The position numbers were made by a program, and so were the translations under genes. From assembly GCF_009996735.1 (NCBI RefSeq), contig NZ_JAACYI010000006.1, positions 1 to 64,000 on the forward strand: a DNA stretch of 64,000 nt, read 5' to 3'. The notes beneath the pieces were generated by a model. The model saw nothing but the letters and a program-made list of their open reading frames with translations, did not search any database and had not been told where the DNA came from. This document shows positions 55,171 through 63,672 of this stretch, piece by piece (position 1 is the first letter of the stretch; the number at the start of each line of letters is the position of its first letter). This stretch comes from Cellulomonas sp. APG4. Lineage in GTDB: Bacteria; Actinomycetota; Actinomycetes; Actinomycetales; Cellulomonadaceae.

Positions 55171-56412
55171 ATGGAGCGCGTGGTGGGGGCCGACGTGACC
55201 CGGGGGCTCGCGGTCCTCGGGATGTTCACCGCGCACCTCGGCGCCTCGGGGCCCGACCTCACCTCGCCCCACGGCTACCAGAACCTCGCCGACGGGCGTT
55301 CGGCCGCGACGTTCGCGCTGCTCGCCGGCCTGTCGGCGGCCCTGCTGAGCGGTGGCACGCGGCCGTCCACCGGCCCCCGGCTGCGCTACGCGCGCGTACG
55401 GGTGCTGGTGCGCGCCGCGCTTCTGTGGCCCATCGGCGCGCTCATGATCGCCCTGGGCACACCGGTCGCGGTGATCCTGCCGGGGTACGCGGTGATGTTC
55501 GCGCTGGTCACCGTGGCGATGTCGTGGCGCGTGCGGACCCTGCTGGTCGTCGCCGGGGTCGTGGCCCTGGTGGGGCCCGTGGTGGTCCAGCTCGCGCGCC
55601 CCGTCGTGAGCGGCCCTGACGGCGGCACGCCCCAGCTGCTCGACGTGCTCGTGGGCGAGTACTACCCGGCGGCCGTCTGGATGGCCTACCTGCTGGTGGG
55701 ACTCGCGCTCGGCCGCACCGATCTGCTCGCCCCTCGCGCACCGCTGCGGCTCGGGCTGCTCGGCGTGGCCGCCGCGGTGATCGGCTACGGCGGCGGCCTG
55801 CTCGGCACCGCCGTGCTCGCCCGGGCGCCCGACCGGACGCTGCGCACCGCCCTCACGAGCATCGAGCCCCATGCCGACTCGACGTCCGAGGTGGTCGGCA
55901 ACGTGGGTGTGACGCTCGTGGTGCTCGCGCTCGCCCTGCTCGCGGTCCGGCACGTCCCGGTGCTCGTCGCGCCGCTCGCGGCGACAGGGGCGCTCGCGCT
56001 CACCGCGTACTGCGGGCACCTCGTCGCGATCGCGGCGATCGGCGACGACGCCGTGTGGGACCCGAGCAACGCGCGGCTCGCGGCCTTCGTCGTGGTGACC
56101 CTCGCCGCGACGACGGCGTGGCGGCTCACCCTCGGCCGGGGGCCGCTCGAGCTCGTGCTGCACACGCCGTCGTCGGCCCTCGCCGACATGCTCGTGCCGG
56201 AGGGACGTCGGCGGGGCGACCTCGCTCCCGCGCCGCGGTCAGACGCGCGCGAGCACGTGGCCGTGAAGGATCGCGAACCACCCCCCGGGGGCGCTCCCCC
56301 AGCTGCGCCAGGCCTCGGCGAGGGCCTCGAGCGCGACGTCGTCGGCGAGGCCGTGCTCGACGGCCTGCCGCGCGAAGTCCGAGGACGTGACGCGCTCGGC
56401 CCACAGGCCTGA
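55171..56412 (+). CDS. DUF418/DUF1624-like acyltransferase-type membrane protein with antisense C-terminal extension
   Basis: The 413-residue protein starts MERVVGADVTRGLAVLGMFTAHLG, the heparan-acetyltransferase-like N-terminus (R-G-x-A-V-L-G), and has about ten transmembrane helices to residue 330. Then LGRGPLELVLHTPSSALAD closes the membrane domain. The last 57 residues (from about 357) are Pro/Gly/Glu-rich and are read from the antisense of the neighbouring methyltransferase, a 174-base tail-to-tail overlap. That tail is probably not functional and may show a lost stop codon. ATG 55171 has TACGCT six bases upstream. The substrate is unknown. Confidence 0.78.
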   Translation: MERVVGADVTRGLAVLGMFTAHLGASGPDLTSPHGYQNLADGRSAATFALLAGLSAALLSGGTRPSTGPRLRYARVRVLVRAALLWPIGALMIALGTPVAVILPGYAVMFALVTVAMSWRVRTLLVVAGVVALVGPVVVQLARPVVSGPDGGTPQLLDVLVGEYYPAAVWMAYLLVGLALGRTDLLAPRAPLRLGLLGVAAAVIGYGGGLLGTAVLARAPDRTLRTALTSIEPHADSTSEVVGNVGVTLVVLALALLAVRHVPVLVAPLAATGALALTAYCGHLVAIAAIGDDAVWDPSNARLAAFVVVTLAATTAWRLTLGRGPLELVLHTPSSALADMLVPEGRRRGDLAPAPRSDAREHVAVKDREPPPGGAPPAAPGLGEGLERDVVGEAVLDGLPREVRGRDALGPQA

Positions 56413-57039
56413 CCACCACGCCCGGTCGTCGGACGTCGCGTAGCACCAGGACGAGGCGCCCGGGGTGAGCCTGGTGGCATCGAGTCCCGCCTCGAGGGCC
56501 CAGGCGAGCACGCGTCGGCCCGCGTCGGCCTCGGCCCCGTTGGCCTCCGTGACCTCGTGGTAGAGCTCGAGCCAGTCGTCGAGGCCGCGCGAGGCGGGGT
56601 GCCAGGTCATGGCCGCGTAGTCCGCGTCCTGCACCGCGACGAGCCCACCGGGTCGCGTGACCCGACGCATCTCACGCAGGGCGCCCACCGGGTCGGCCAG
56701 GTGCTGGAGCACCTGGTGGGCGTGCACCACGTCGAAAGACGCGTCCTCGTACGGCAGGGACATGACGTCGGCCACCTCGAAGGTGACGCCGTCGAGGCCG
56801 GCGGCCTCCGCACGCGCGAGGTCGAGCACGGCGGCCGAGCGGTCCACACCGATCACCTCTCCCGGCGTGACGCGGCGCGCCAGGTCGACCGTGAGCGTCC
56901 CAGGGCCGCAGCCCACGTCGAGCAGACGCATGCCGGGCCGCAGCTCGGGCAGCAGGTAGGCCGCCGAGTTCTCGGCGGTGCGCCAGCGGTGGGACCGCAG
57001 CACGCTCTCGTGGTGGCCGTGGGTGTAGGTGGTGCTCAC
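56239..57039 (-). CDS. Class I SAM-dependent methyltransferase
   Basis: The 266-residue protein has the SAM-binding LLDVGCGPGTLTVDLA (motif I), VIGVDRSAAVLDLARAEA (post I), VTFEVADVMSLPYEDASFDVVHAHQVLQHL (motifs II/III) and RVTRPGGLVAVQDADY. It resembles small-molecule methyltransferases of the UbiE type; the substrate is unknown. GTG 57039 gives the family-like VSTTYTHGHHESVLRSHRWRT; GTG 57057, seven bases after TACGAC, is an alternative. Its 3' end overlaps the membrane protein gene by 174 bases. Confidence 0.88.
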   Translation of the reverse strand: MSTTYTHGHHESVLRSHRWRTAENSAAYLLPELRPGMRLLDVGCGPGTLTVDLARRVTPGEVIGVDRSAAVLDLARAEAAGLDGVTFEVADVMSLPYEDASFDVVHAHQVLQHLADPVGALREMRRVTRPGGLVAVQDADYAAMTWHPASRGLDDWLELYHEVTEANGAEADAGRRVLAWALEAGLDATRLTPGASSWCYATSDDRAWWSGLWAERVTSSDFARQAVEHGLADDVALEALAEAWRSWGSAPGGWFAILHGHVLARV

Positions 57040-57124
57040 GGCCCCAGTAACCCGCACGCCGCCGGTCGTATCAAGACACAAGACGATGCGTCTCAGCCAA
57101 TGGTCGGCAGGGACCATCGGTGGC

Positions 57125-57607
57125 TCAGCGAGCGGCGCGTACCTGGTCGACCCCGCGGTTGGCGAGCTGGTCGGCGCGTTCGTTGCCCGGGTCGCCCGAG
57201 TGCCCCTTGACCCACACCCACGTCACCGTGTGCCGGGCGACCTGCTCGTCGAGCGCGCGCCAGAGGTCCTCGTTCTTGACCGGCTTCTTGTCGGCGGTGC
57301 GCCACCCGTTGCGTTTCCAGCCCGCGAGCCAGCGGCTCATCCCGTTCATCACGTACGTCGAGTCGACGTGCAGGGTCACGGCACACGGACGGTTGAGGGC
57401 CTTGAGACCCTCGATGACCGCCGTGAGCTCCATGCGGTTGTTGGTCGTGACCGGGTCACCGCCGAACAGCTCGCGTTCGTAACTGCCCGTGCGCATCCAG
57501 GCGCCCCAGCCGCCCGGGCCCGGGTTGCCCTTGCAGGCCCCGTCCGTCCACATCTCGACGGCGGTGCGCTCGGGAGCCAGCGGGTCGACGGCGTGGGGCT
57601 CAGGCAT
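57125..57607 (-). CDS. rnhA: Ribonuclease HI
   Basis: RNase HI cleaves RNA in RNA-DNA hybrids. The 160-residue enzyme has the four acidic catalytic positions in [41 protein letters not shown] and [13 protein letters not shown] 57607 has TAAGGT seven bases upstream, giving a leaderless start. Upstream lies an array of short repeats shared with the divergent glycosylase-like gene. Confidence 0.96.
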   Translation of the reverse strand: MPEPHAVDPLAPERTAVEMWTDGACKGNPGPGGWGAWMRTGSYERELFGGDPVTTNNRMELTAVIEGLKALNRPCAVTLHVDSTYVMNGMSRWLAGWKRNGWRTADKKPVKNEDLWRALDEQVARHTVTWVWVKGHSGDPGNERADQLANRGVDQVRAAR

Positions 57608-57640
57608 GGCGCACACCTTAAGGCCGGCCCGTCGGCCGGG

Positions 57641-57756
57641 TGTGGAGCGTCCCGGACGGGTGTGGAGCGAACCCGACAACTGCGTGGAGCGAACCCGACC
57701 CATGTGGAGCGGACCCGTGCGCCCCGGCGGCGTGTCGCCCCCGGATTCGCTCCACA
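57641..57756. repeat. Array of four direct and one inverted copy of TGTGGAGCGAACCCG
   Basis: Copies start at 57641, 57661, 57683 and 57703 (spacing 20, 22 and 20 bases; units TGTGGAGCGTCCCGGA, TGTGGAGCGAACCCGA, CGTGGAGCGAACCCGA, TGTGGAGCGGACCCGT). An inverted copy, CCGGATTCGCTCCACA, lies at 57741-57756. The inverted copy can pair with any direct copy, so alternative hairpins are possible. The array fills the 207-base gap between the divergent rnhA and glycosylase-like starts. It is not CRISPR: spacers are under 8 bases. The role is unknown. Confidence 0.8.
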
Positions 57757-57814
57757 CACGTGGTGTGGGAGAGCCCCAGCCGCCCCGACGACGTCCCCCG
57801 CCTACCCTGGTCGC

Positions 57815-58732
57815 GTGACCACGCCGACCCTCGCGACGTCCCGGACCCTGGGCCCGGCCGCGTGGCACGAGGCCGCCGCTGCGCACGCCCGCCGAGCCGA
57901 CGAGCTCACGACCGCACGCCGTGAACGCCGCGCCCGCAGCGAGACGCACCCCGTCGACGACTTCCTCTACGACTACTACGGGCTCACGCCCGCGCGCCTG
58001 CGCCGCTGGCACCCCGGCGTCGGTACCGCGCTCGGCCCGGCCCCCGAGGACCCGGCCGACGCCGTTCCTCCGCACGCGGCGTGGCGGTGGTACCGGACCG
58101 ACGACGACGGCGTCGTCTCGCTCGACGTCGCCACGTTCCTCGCCGATCGCGGCAGCACGGTGCGGTACGTGCACCGCCTGCTCGCCGCGACCGCGTCGCG
58201 CCCGGCCTTCGCCGGGTGCTTCGGCCTGCACGAGTGGGCGATGGTCTACCGACAGGCCGAGCACCGTCACCCGCTGCCGCTGCGCCTGGGCCAGGCGGGC
58301 ACCGACGCCGTCGTCGAGACGCACCGGCTGCGGTGCACGCACATCGACGCGTTCCGCTTCTTCACGCCCGACGCCGTACCGCGCAACCAGCTCGCTCCGA
58401 CCCGTGAGACCCAGCCCGAGCTCGAGCAGCCGGGCTGCCTCCACGCGAACATGGACTGCTTGAAATGGGCACTGAAGCTGGGGCCGGCGGTACGGGGTGA
58501 TCTGCTGCTCGACTCCTTCGAGCTCGCACGGGACATCCGCACCCTCGACATGCAGGCGTCGCCCTACGACGTGTCGAGCCTGGGCGAGCGGGCAGTGGCG
58601 ATCGAGACCCCGGCGGGCAAGGCCGAGTACGTCACCCGGCAGCGGGAGTTCGCCGAGCGCGCGAGCGTCCTGCGCAGCCGACTCGTCGCCGTGTGCCGCA
58701 CGCTCGACCCCGGCCTGGACGAGGACGCATGA
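57815..58732 (+). CDS. Actinobacterial protein annotated as 3-methyladenine DNA glycosylase-like
   Basis: The 305-residue protein matches, as far as I can recall, a conserved actinobacterial family usually labelled 3-methyladenine DNA glycosylase: [77 protein letters not shown] and [18 protein letters not shown] see no helix-hairpin-helix or AAG signature, so that label should be treated with caution. GTG 57815 has TACCCT six bases upstream. The stop overlaps the next ATG (ATGA). Confidence 0.68.
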   Translation: MTTPTLATSRTLGPAAWHEAAAAHARRADELTTARRERRARSETHPVDDFLYDYYGLTPARLRRWHPGVGTALGPAPEDPADAVPPHAAWRWYRTDDDGVVSLDVATFLADRGSTVRYVHRLLAATASRPAFAGCFGLHEWAMVYRQAEHRHPLPLRLGQAGTDAVVETHRLRCTHIDAFRFFTPDAVPRNQLAPTRETQPELEQPGCLHANMDCLKWALKLGPAVRGDLLLDSFELARDIRTLDMQASPYDVSSLGERAVAIETPAGKAEYVTRQREFAERASVLRSRLVAVCRTLDPGLDEDA

Positions 58733-59760
58733 GCCTCCGCTACCCGGCGGCGCTCCGCACGGGTGACCTGATCGGCGTGACCGCGCCGTCGTCGGGCGTG
58801 CCGGCGGCGCTGCGAGCGCGCCTCGACGTCGCCGTCGGGCACCTCGAGTCGCGCGGGTTCCGCGTGCGGCTGGGTGGCTGCCTCGACGGCTCCGGACCCG
58901 TGAGCGCGCCCGCGGCCGAGCGCGCCGCCGAGCTCACGGACATGCTGACGGATCCCGAGGTGCGGGCCGTCGTGCCACCGTGGGGTGGCGAGCTCGCCGT
59001 CGACCTGCTCCCCCTGCTCGACTGGGAGCGGATCGCCGCCGCCGAGCCCACCTGGGTGGTCGGTTTCTCCGACATCGCGATGCTCCTGGTCGCCTTGACG
59101 ACGCGCACGGGCGTCGCAACCCTCCACGGCCAGAACCTCATGGACACGCCGTACGCGGTGCCCGCCCCACTGCGCTCGTGGCTCGACGTCGTGACGGCAC
59201 CCGCGGGCGCCGTCGTCGTGCAGGGCCCCTCGCGGCTCCACCGCGCACCCGGTTTCGACGACTGGGTGGCCGACCCGACGACGACGACGTACCGCCTCAC
59301 CGAGCCCGGGACGTGGCGACGGGCCGACGGCGACGGCGCGTTCGCCGCGACCGGACGGCTGCTCGGCGGTTGCATCGAGACGGTGGCGAACCTCGCGGGC
59401 ACACCCGAGGGCGACGTCGCGGGCTTCGTCGCGCACCACGCGCCCGAGGGCCTGCTGCTGCACCTCGAGGCCGCCGAGGCGCCCGCGTTCGAGATCGGCC
59501 GCCGGCTGCACGCGCTGCGCCGCGCGGGATGGTTCGAGCACGCGACGGCGGTGCTCGTGGGACGCACGAGCGCCCCCGGCTCGCCCGGCTACTCCCAGGA
59601 CGACGCCGTGGCCGACGCGCTCGGCGACCTCGGCGTGCCGGTGCTGCTCGACGTCGACTGCGGACACGTCGCCCCGCACCTGGCGCTCGTGAACGGGAGC
59701 CTCGCGACCGTGCGGTGGGCGCCCGACGGCGCCGCGTCCCTCACCCAGGTGCTCGTCTGA
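58729..59760 (+). CDS. Peptidase S66 family LD-carboxypeptidase (MccF-like)
   Basis: The 343-residue serine peptidase has [39 protein letters not shown] and the nucleophile elbow [13 protein letters not shown]. The rest of the triad is in [16 protein letters not shown] (Glu) and [16 protein letters not shown] (His). S66 enzymes trim tetrapeptides of peptidoglycan (LdcA) or inactivate microcin C-type peptides (MccF); the length and GGELA stretch favour the MccF-like branch. It is coupled to the preceding gene by ATGA. Confidence 0.88.
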   Translation: MSLRYPAALRTGDLIGVTAPSSGVPAALRARLDVAVGHLESRGFRVRLGGCLDGSGPVSAPAAERAAELTDMLTDPEVRAVVPPWGGELAVDLLPLLDWERIAAAEPTWVVGFSDIAMLLVALTTRTGVATLHGQNLMDTPYAVPAPLRSWLDVVTAPAGAVVVQGPSRLHRAPGFDDWVADPTTTTYRLTEPGTWRRADGDGAFAATGRLLGGCIETVANLAGTPEGDVAGFVAHHAPEGLLLHLEAAEAPAFEIGRRLHALRRAGWFEHATAVLVGRTSAPGSPGYSQDDAVADALGDLGVPVLLDVDCGHVAPHLALVNGSLATVRWAPDGAASLTQVLV

Positions 59761-59796
59761 CGCGTCCGCACAGCGGCTCCTGCGAGGATGGGCGCG

Positions 59797-62421
59797 ATGA
59801 CCTCGACGCCCGCCACCCCCACGCAGACCACCGACGCACCGGCCGACCTCGCCTCGCGCGTCCCGGCGGACCCGAGCGACCCCGACGCCCTCTACGAGGC
59901 GTTCGTCGGCTGGGCCGCGGACCAGGGCCTCGAGCTCTACCCCGCCCAGGACGAGGCGCTGCTCGAGCTCGTCACCGGCGCGCACGTGATCCTGTCCACG
60001 CCCACGGGCTCGGGGAAGTCGCTGGTCGCGATGGCCGCGCACTTCGTCGCCCTCGCGCAGGGGCGGCGCACCTACTACACGGCACCCCTCAAGGCCCTCG
60101 TCAGCGAGAAGTTCTTCGACCTCGTGCGCGCCTTCGGCTCCCACAACGTCGGGATGATGACGGGCGACTCGAGCGTCAACCCGGGCGCATCGATCATCTG
60201 CTGCACCGCGGAGATCCTCGCCAACATCGCCTTGCGCACGGGCGACGGCAGCGCCGAACGCCCGGACCACCGCGACGACCCGGCCGTACCCGGCCAGGAC
60301 GCCGTCGGGCAGGTGGTCATGGACGAGTTCCACTTCTACGCGGACCCGCAGCGGGGCTGGGCGTGGCAGGTGCCGCTGCTCGAGCTGCCGCGCACGCAGT
60401 TCTTGCTGATGTCCGCGACGCTGGGCGACGTGGGGTTCTTCGTCGAGGACCTGCAGCGCCGCACCGACCGTCCCGTCGCGGCCGTCACGAGCGCCGAGCG
60501 GCCCGTCCCGCTGACGTTCAGCTACGTGGTCGAGCCGTTGCACGAGGTGGTCGAGGAGCTCGTCGCGACCCGCCGCTCACCCGTGTACCTGGTGCACTTC
60601 ACGCAGAAGGACGCCGTCGAGCGCGCGCAGGCGCTCATGTCGAGCACGCTCGCCTCACGCGAGCAGCGTGACGCGATCGCGGCCGAGCTGGGTGACGTGC
60701 GCTTCGGCACCGGGTTCGGCAAGACGCTCTCGCGGCTGCTGCGGCACGGCATCGGCGTGCACCACGCCGGGATGCTGCCGCGGTACCGGCGTGTGGTCGA
60801 GCGGCTCGCGCAGCGCGGCCTGCTCACGGTCGTGTGCGGCACCGACACCCTGGGCGTCGGCATCAACGTCCCCATCCGCACCGTGGTGCTCACCTCCCTG
60901 GTCAAGTACGACGGCGTGCGGATGCGTCACCTCACGGCGCGCGAGTTCCACCAGATCGCCGGCCGCGCGGGCCGCGCCGGGTTCGACACCCTTGGTGAGG
61001 TGCTCGTCATGGCACCGGACCACGTGATCGAGAACCGCAAGCTGCTCGCCAAGGCGGGTGACGACCCGAAGAAGCTCAAGAAGATCGTGCGCAAGAAGGC
61101 GCCCGAGGGCTCGGTGAACTGGACCGACAAGACGTTCGAGCGCCTACGCGACGCCCCACCCGAACCGCTGACCTCGAGCTTCGCGGTGACCCACGCGATG
61201 GTGCTCAACGTGCTCGCGCGCGGCGACCGCGGCGCCGACCCGGTCGAGGCGATGACGCGCCTGCTCACAGACAACCACGAGCCCGCCGCCGCGCGCGGGC
61301 GCCACGTGCGCCAGGCCGTGCGGATCTACCGGTCCCTGCGCACCGCGGGCGTCGTCGAGCGCGTTCCCCGCCCCGACGGCCACGGGCGCACGGTGCGCCT
61401 CACCATGGACCTGCCGGCCGACTTCGCGCTCAACCAGCCGCTGTCGCCGTTCGCGTACGCCGCCCTCGAGGTGCTCGACGCCGAGGATCCCGCCTACGCC
61501 CTCGACGTGGTCTCGGTGGTCGAGGCGACGCTCGACGACCCGCGCCAGGTGCTCTACGCGCAGGAGAAGAAGGCGCGCGGCGAGGCCGTGGGCGCGATGA
61601 AGGCCGAGGGGTACGACTACACCGAGCGCATGGAGGCCCTCGAGGACGTCACGTACCCGCGCCCCCTCGCCGAGCTGCTCGAGACGACCTTCGCGATCTA
61701 CCGCCGGACGAACCCGTGGGTCGCCGACCACGAGCTCTCGCCCAAGTCCGTGGTGCGGGACATGGTGGAACGAGCGACGACGTTCACCGAGTACGTCTCG
61801 CTCTACGGCCTCGAGCGCACCGAGGGCGTGCTGCTGCGCTACCTCGCCGACGCGTACCGCGCGCTGCGCCAGACGGTGCCGCCCGAGCGTCGCGACGAGC
61901 AGCTCGAGGACCTGGTCGAGTGGCTCGGGGCGCTGGTGCGCGGCACGGACTCGAGCCTGCTCGACGAGTGGGAGCGCCTTCAGCACCCCGACGCCGTCGC
62001 GACCGCACCCGCGGAGGCCGGCGAGCCCGCACCGCCGTCGGTCACCGCCAACCCGCGTGCGCTGCGCGTGCTGGTGCGCAACGCCCTGTTCCGTCGGGTC
62101 GAGCTGGTCGCGCGCGAGCGCTGGGAGGCGCTCGGCGCCCTGGGTGACGTGGACGCCGACGGCGCCCCGTGGACGGCCGAGCGCTGGCGTGACGCGCTGG
62201 ACCCGTACTTCGACCTGCACGACGACGTCGGGATCGGCCCGGCCGCGCGCGGCCCGGCGCTGCTGCGGATCACCGAGCACCCGGGCCGCTGGGAGGTGCG
62301 CCAGGTGCTCGACGACCCGGCGGGCGACCACGACTGGCGCATCGACGCCGACGTCGACCTCACGGCCACCGACGCCGCGGGCGAGGTCACCCTCCGCATC
62401 CTGACCGCAGGCCCCCTCTGA
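59797..62421 (+). CDS. DEAD/DEAH-box helicase with DUF3516 C-terminal domain
   Basis: The 874-residue Ski2-type helicase has a Q-region (ELYPAQDEALLELV), STPTGSGKSLVA (I), TAPLKALVSEKFF (Ia), VVMDEFHFYAD (II, DEFH), LLMSATLGDVGFF (III) and VHFTQKDAVERA. The C-terminal half has GTDTLGVGINVPIRTVV and HQIAGRAGRAGFDTLG (VI), followed by the DUF3516 domain (about 500-874). It probably acts on RNA or DNA duplexes. ATG 59797 is used; ATG 59788 is an alternative. It follows the S66 gene by 36 bases. Confidence 0.9.
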   Translation: MTSTPATPTQTTDAPADLASRVPADPSDPDALYEAFVGWAADQGLELYPAQDEALLELVTGAHVILSTPTGSGKSLVAMAAHFVALAQGRRTYYTAPLKALVSEKFFDLVRAFGSHNVGMMTGDSSVNPGASIICCTAEILANIALRTGDGSAERPDHRDDPAVPGQDAVGQVVMDEFHFYADPQRGWAWQVPLLELPRTQFLLMSATLGDVGFFVEDLQRRTDRPVAAVTSAERPVPLTFSYVVEPLHEVVEELVATRRSPVYLVHFTQKDAVERAQALMSSTLASREQRDAIAAELGDVRFGTGFGKTLSRLLRHGIGVHHAGMLPRYRRVVERLAQRGLLTVVCGTDTLGVGINVPIRTVVLTSLVKYDGVRMRHLTAREFHQIAGRAGRAGFDTLGEVLVMAPDHVIENRKLLAKAGDDPKKLKKIVRKKAPEGSVNWTDKTFERLRDAPPEPLTSSFAVTHAMVLNVLARGDRGADPVEAMTRLLTDNHEPAAARGRHVRQAVRIYRSLRTAGVVERVPRPDGHGRTVRLTMDLPADFALNQPLSPFAYAALEVLDAEDPAYALDVVSVVEATLDDPRQVLYAQEKKARGEAVGAMKAEGYDYTERMEALEDVTYPRPLAELLETTFAIYRRTNPWVADHELSPKSVVRDMVERATTFTEYVSLYGLERTEGVLLRYLADAYRALRQTVPPERRDEQLEDLVEWLGALVRGTDSSLLDEWERLQHPDAVATAPAEAGEPAPPSVTANPRALRVLVRNALFRRVELVARERWEALGALGDVDADGAPWTAERWRDALDPYFDLHDDVGIGPAARGPALLRITEHPGRWEVRQVLDDPAGDHDWRIDADVDLTATDAAGEVTLRILTAGPL

Positions 62422-62471
62422 CCCACTCCCCCGCGATCTGGGTTGGCGGGTCGCGGCCCTAGGGTGGCGGG

Positions 62472-62975
62472 GTGGCACGTCGGGATGGGGGTGGCGGCAG
62501 CGGCGGGACGCCTGCGCTGCGGGCGCTCGAGGCCGCCGGGATCCCGCACACCGTGCACGCGTACACGCACGACGCGTCGTCCGACCTCGGGTACGGGCTC
62601 GAGGCGGCGCACGCACTGGGGGTCGAGCCCGAGCGGGTCTTCAAGACCCTCATGACCACGGTCGACGGCGTGCTCACGGTCGCCGTCGTGCCCGTCACCA
62701 CGACGCTGGACCTGAAGGCCCTCGCGCACGCCGTGGGCGGCAAGCGTGCGGCGATGGCCGACCGCGCGGTGGCCGAGCGGGCCACCGGGTACGTCGTCGG
62801 CGGGATCTCCCCGCTCGGCCAGCGCCAGCGGCACCCCACAGTCGTGGACGAGAGCGTCGAGCTGTTCGACGCGGTGCTCGTCTCGGCGGGACGTCGCGGT
62901 CTCGACGTCGAGCTCGCGCCCGCGGACCTCGTGCGTCTCACGGAGGCGGTCGTGGCCGACATCGCCCGCGGCTGA
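62472..62975 (+). CDS. ybaK: Cys-tRNA(Pro)/Cys-tRNA(Cys) deacylase YbaK
   Basis: YbaK hydrolyses Cys-tRNA(Pro), formed by misacylation. The 167-residue protein has TPALRALEAAGIPHTVHAY, ALGVEPERVFKTLMTTVDG with the catalytic Lys, KALAHAVGGKRAAMADRAVAE and TGYVVGGISPLGQRQRHPTVVD. GTG 62472 has TAGGGT six bases upstream (leaderless). Confidence 0.94.
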   Translation: MARRDGGGGSGGTPALRALEAAGIPHTVHAYTHDASSDLGYGLEAAHALGVEPERVFKTLMTTVDGVLTVAVVPVTTTLDLKALAHAVGGKRAAMADRAVAERATGYVVGGISPLGQRQRHPTVVDESVELFDAVLVSAGRRGLDVELAPADLVRLTEAVVADIARG

Positions 62976-63018
62976 TCGCACCTCGCACGGACGCACCTGC
63001 GTCGTCGGGCTGAGCTCG

Positions 63019-63045
63019 TGTCACATCCGGCGCGTCCGCGTCGTC
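63019..63045 (+). promoter_or_regulatory. ECF41-type promoter (TGTCACA-N16-CGTC)
   Basis: TGTCACA at 63019-63025 and CGTC at 63042-63045 are exactly 16 bases apart, matching the ECF41 motif as I remember it from the literature. The downstream gene is the carboxymuconolactone-decarboxylase-like type that ECF41 factors typically control, and an ECF41 gene lies next to it. Confidence 0.72.
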
Positions 63046-63089
63046 AGGAGGGTGACAGCGCCCCTGCGCACCCGACGACGGAGGTTCCC

Positions 63090-63668
63090 GTGACCCGCAT
63101 ACCCTTCCCCACCCGCCTCGGCCCCGCCCGCCGTGCGGCCCTCGCCGCCTCACGCGCACTGTTCGGCAAGGACCTCGAGCCGAGCCGGCTCGCGGCTCAC
63201 CACGGCGGCATCTTCTGGCGCACCCTCGCGCACGAGGGCGGCCTCATGACGATGCGGCACCGGCTGCCACGCCCTCTGCGCGACCTCGTGCTGCAGCGTG
63301 CGGCCGTGACCATCGGCTGCCCCTGGTGCATCGACTTCGGTGCGATGCTCGCCCTGCGCGAGGGCCTCACGCCCGAGCGCATCCTCGCGGTGCCGGACTA
63401 CGCCTCCTCGGACCTGTTCACCGCGGTGGAGAAGCGCGCGATGGCCTACGCCGACGCGATGACCGCGACCCCGCCCACGGTCACCGACGCCCAGGTGGCC
63501 GAGCTGCGTGAGGACCTGGGCGACGCCGGGGTCGTCGAGCTCACGTTCCTGGTCGCGCTCGAGAACCACCGCTCGCGGATCAACCACGCCCTGGGGCTGA
63601 CGAGCCAGGGCTTCACCGATGCCGCGGTGTGCGCACTGCCGTCGTCGCAGCCGCAGTCGCAGCGATGA
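63090..63668 (+). CDS. Carboxymuconolactone decarboxylase/AhpD-like protein
   Basis: The 192-residue all-helical protein has the AhpD-type redox motif GCPWCIDFGAMLALREG, then EKRAMAYADAMTATPPTVTDAQ and VVELTFLVALENHRSRINHALG. These proteins act as alkylhydroperoxidases or disulfide reductases; the true reaction here is unknown. GTG 63090 has GGAGG upstream. An ECF41-type promoter precedes it and an ECF41 sigma gene converges on it with a 4-base gap, the COE-type target arrangement of that sigma group. Confidence 0.88.
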   Translation: MTRIPFPTRLGPARRAALAASRALFGKDLEPSRLAAHHGGIFWRTLAHEGGLMTMRHRLPRPLRDLVLQRAAVTIGCPWCIDFGAMLALREGLTPERILAVPDYASSDLFTAVEKRAMAYADAMTATPPTVTDAQVAELREDLGDAGVVELTFLVALENHRSRINHALGLTSQGFTDAAVCALPSSQPQSQR

Positions 63669-63672
63669 GCGG

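Noticed and set aside
57641-57756. CRISPR array
   Set aside because: Repeats of about 15 bases with 5-7 base gaps and no cas genes; the units are too close together to hold spacers.
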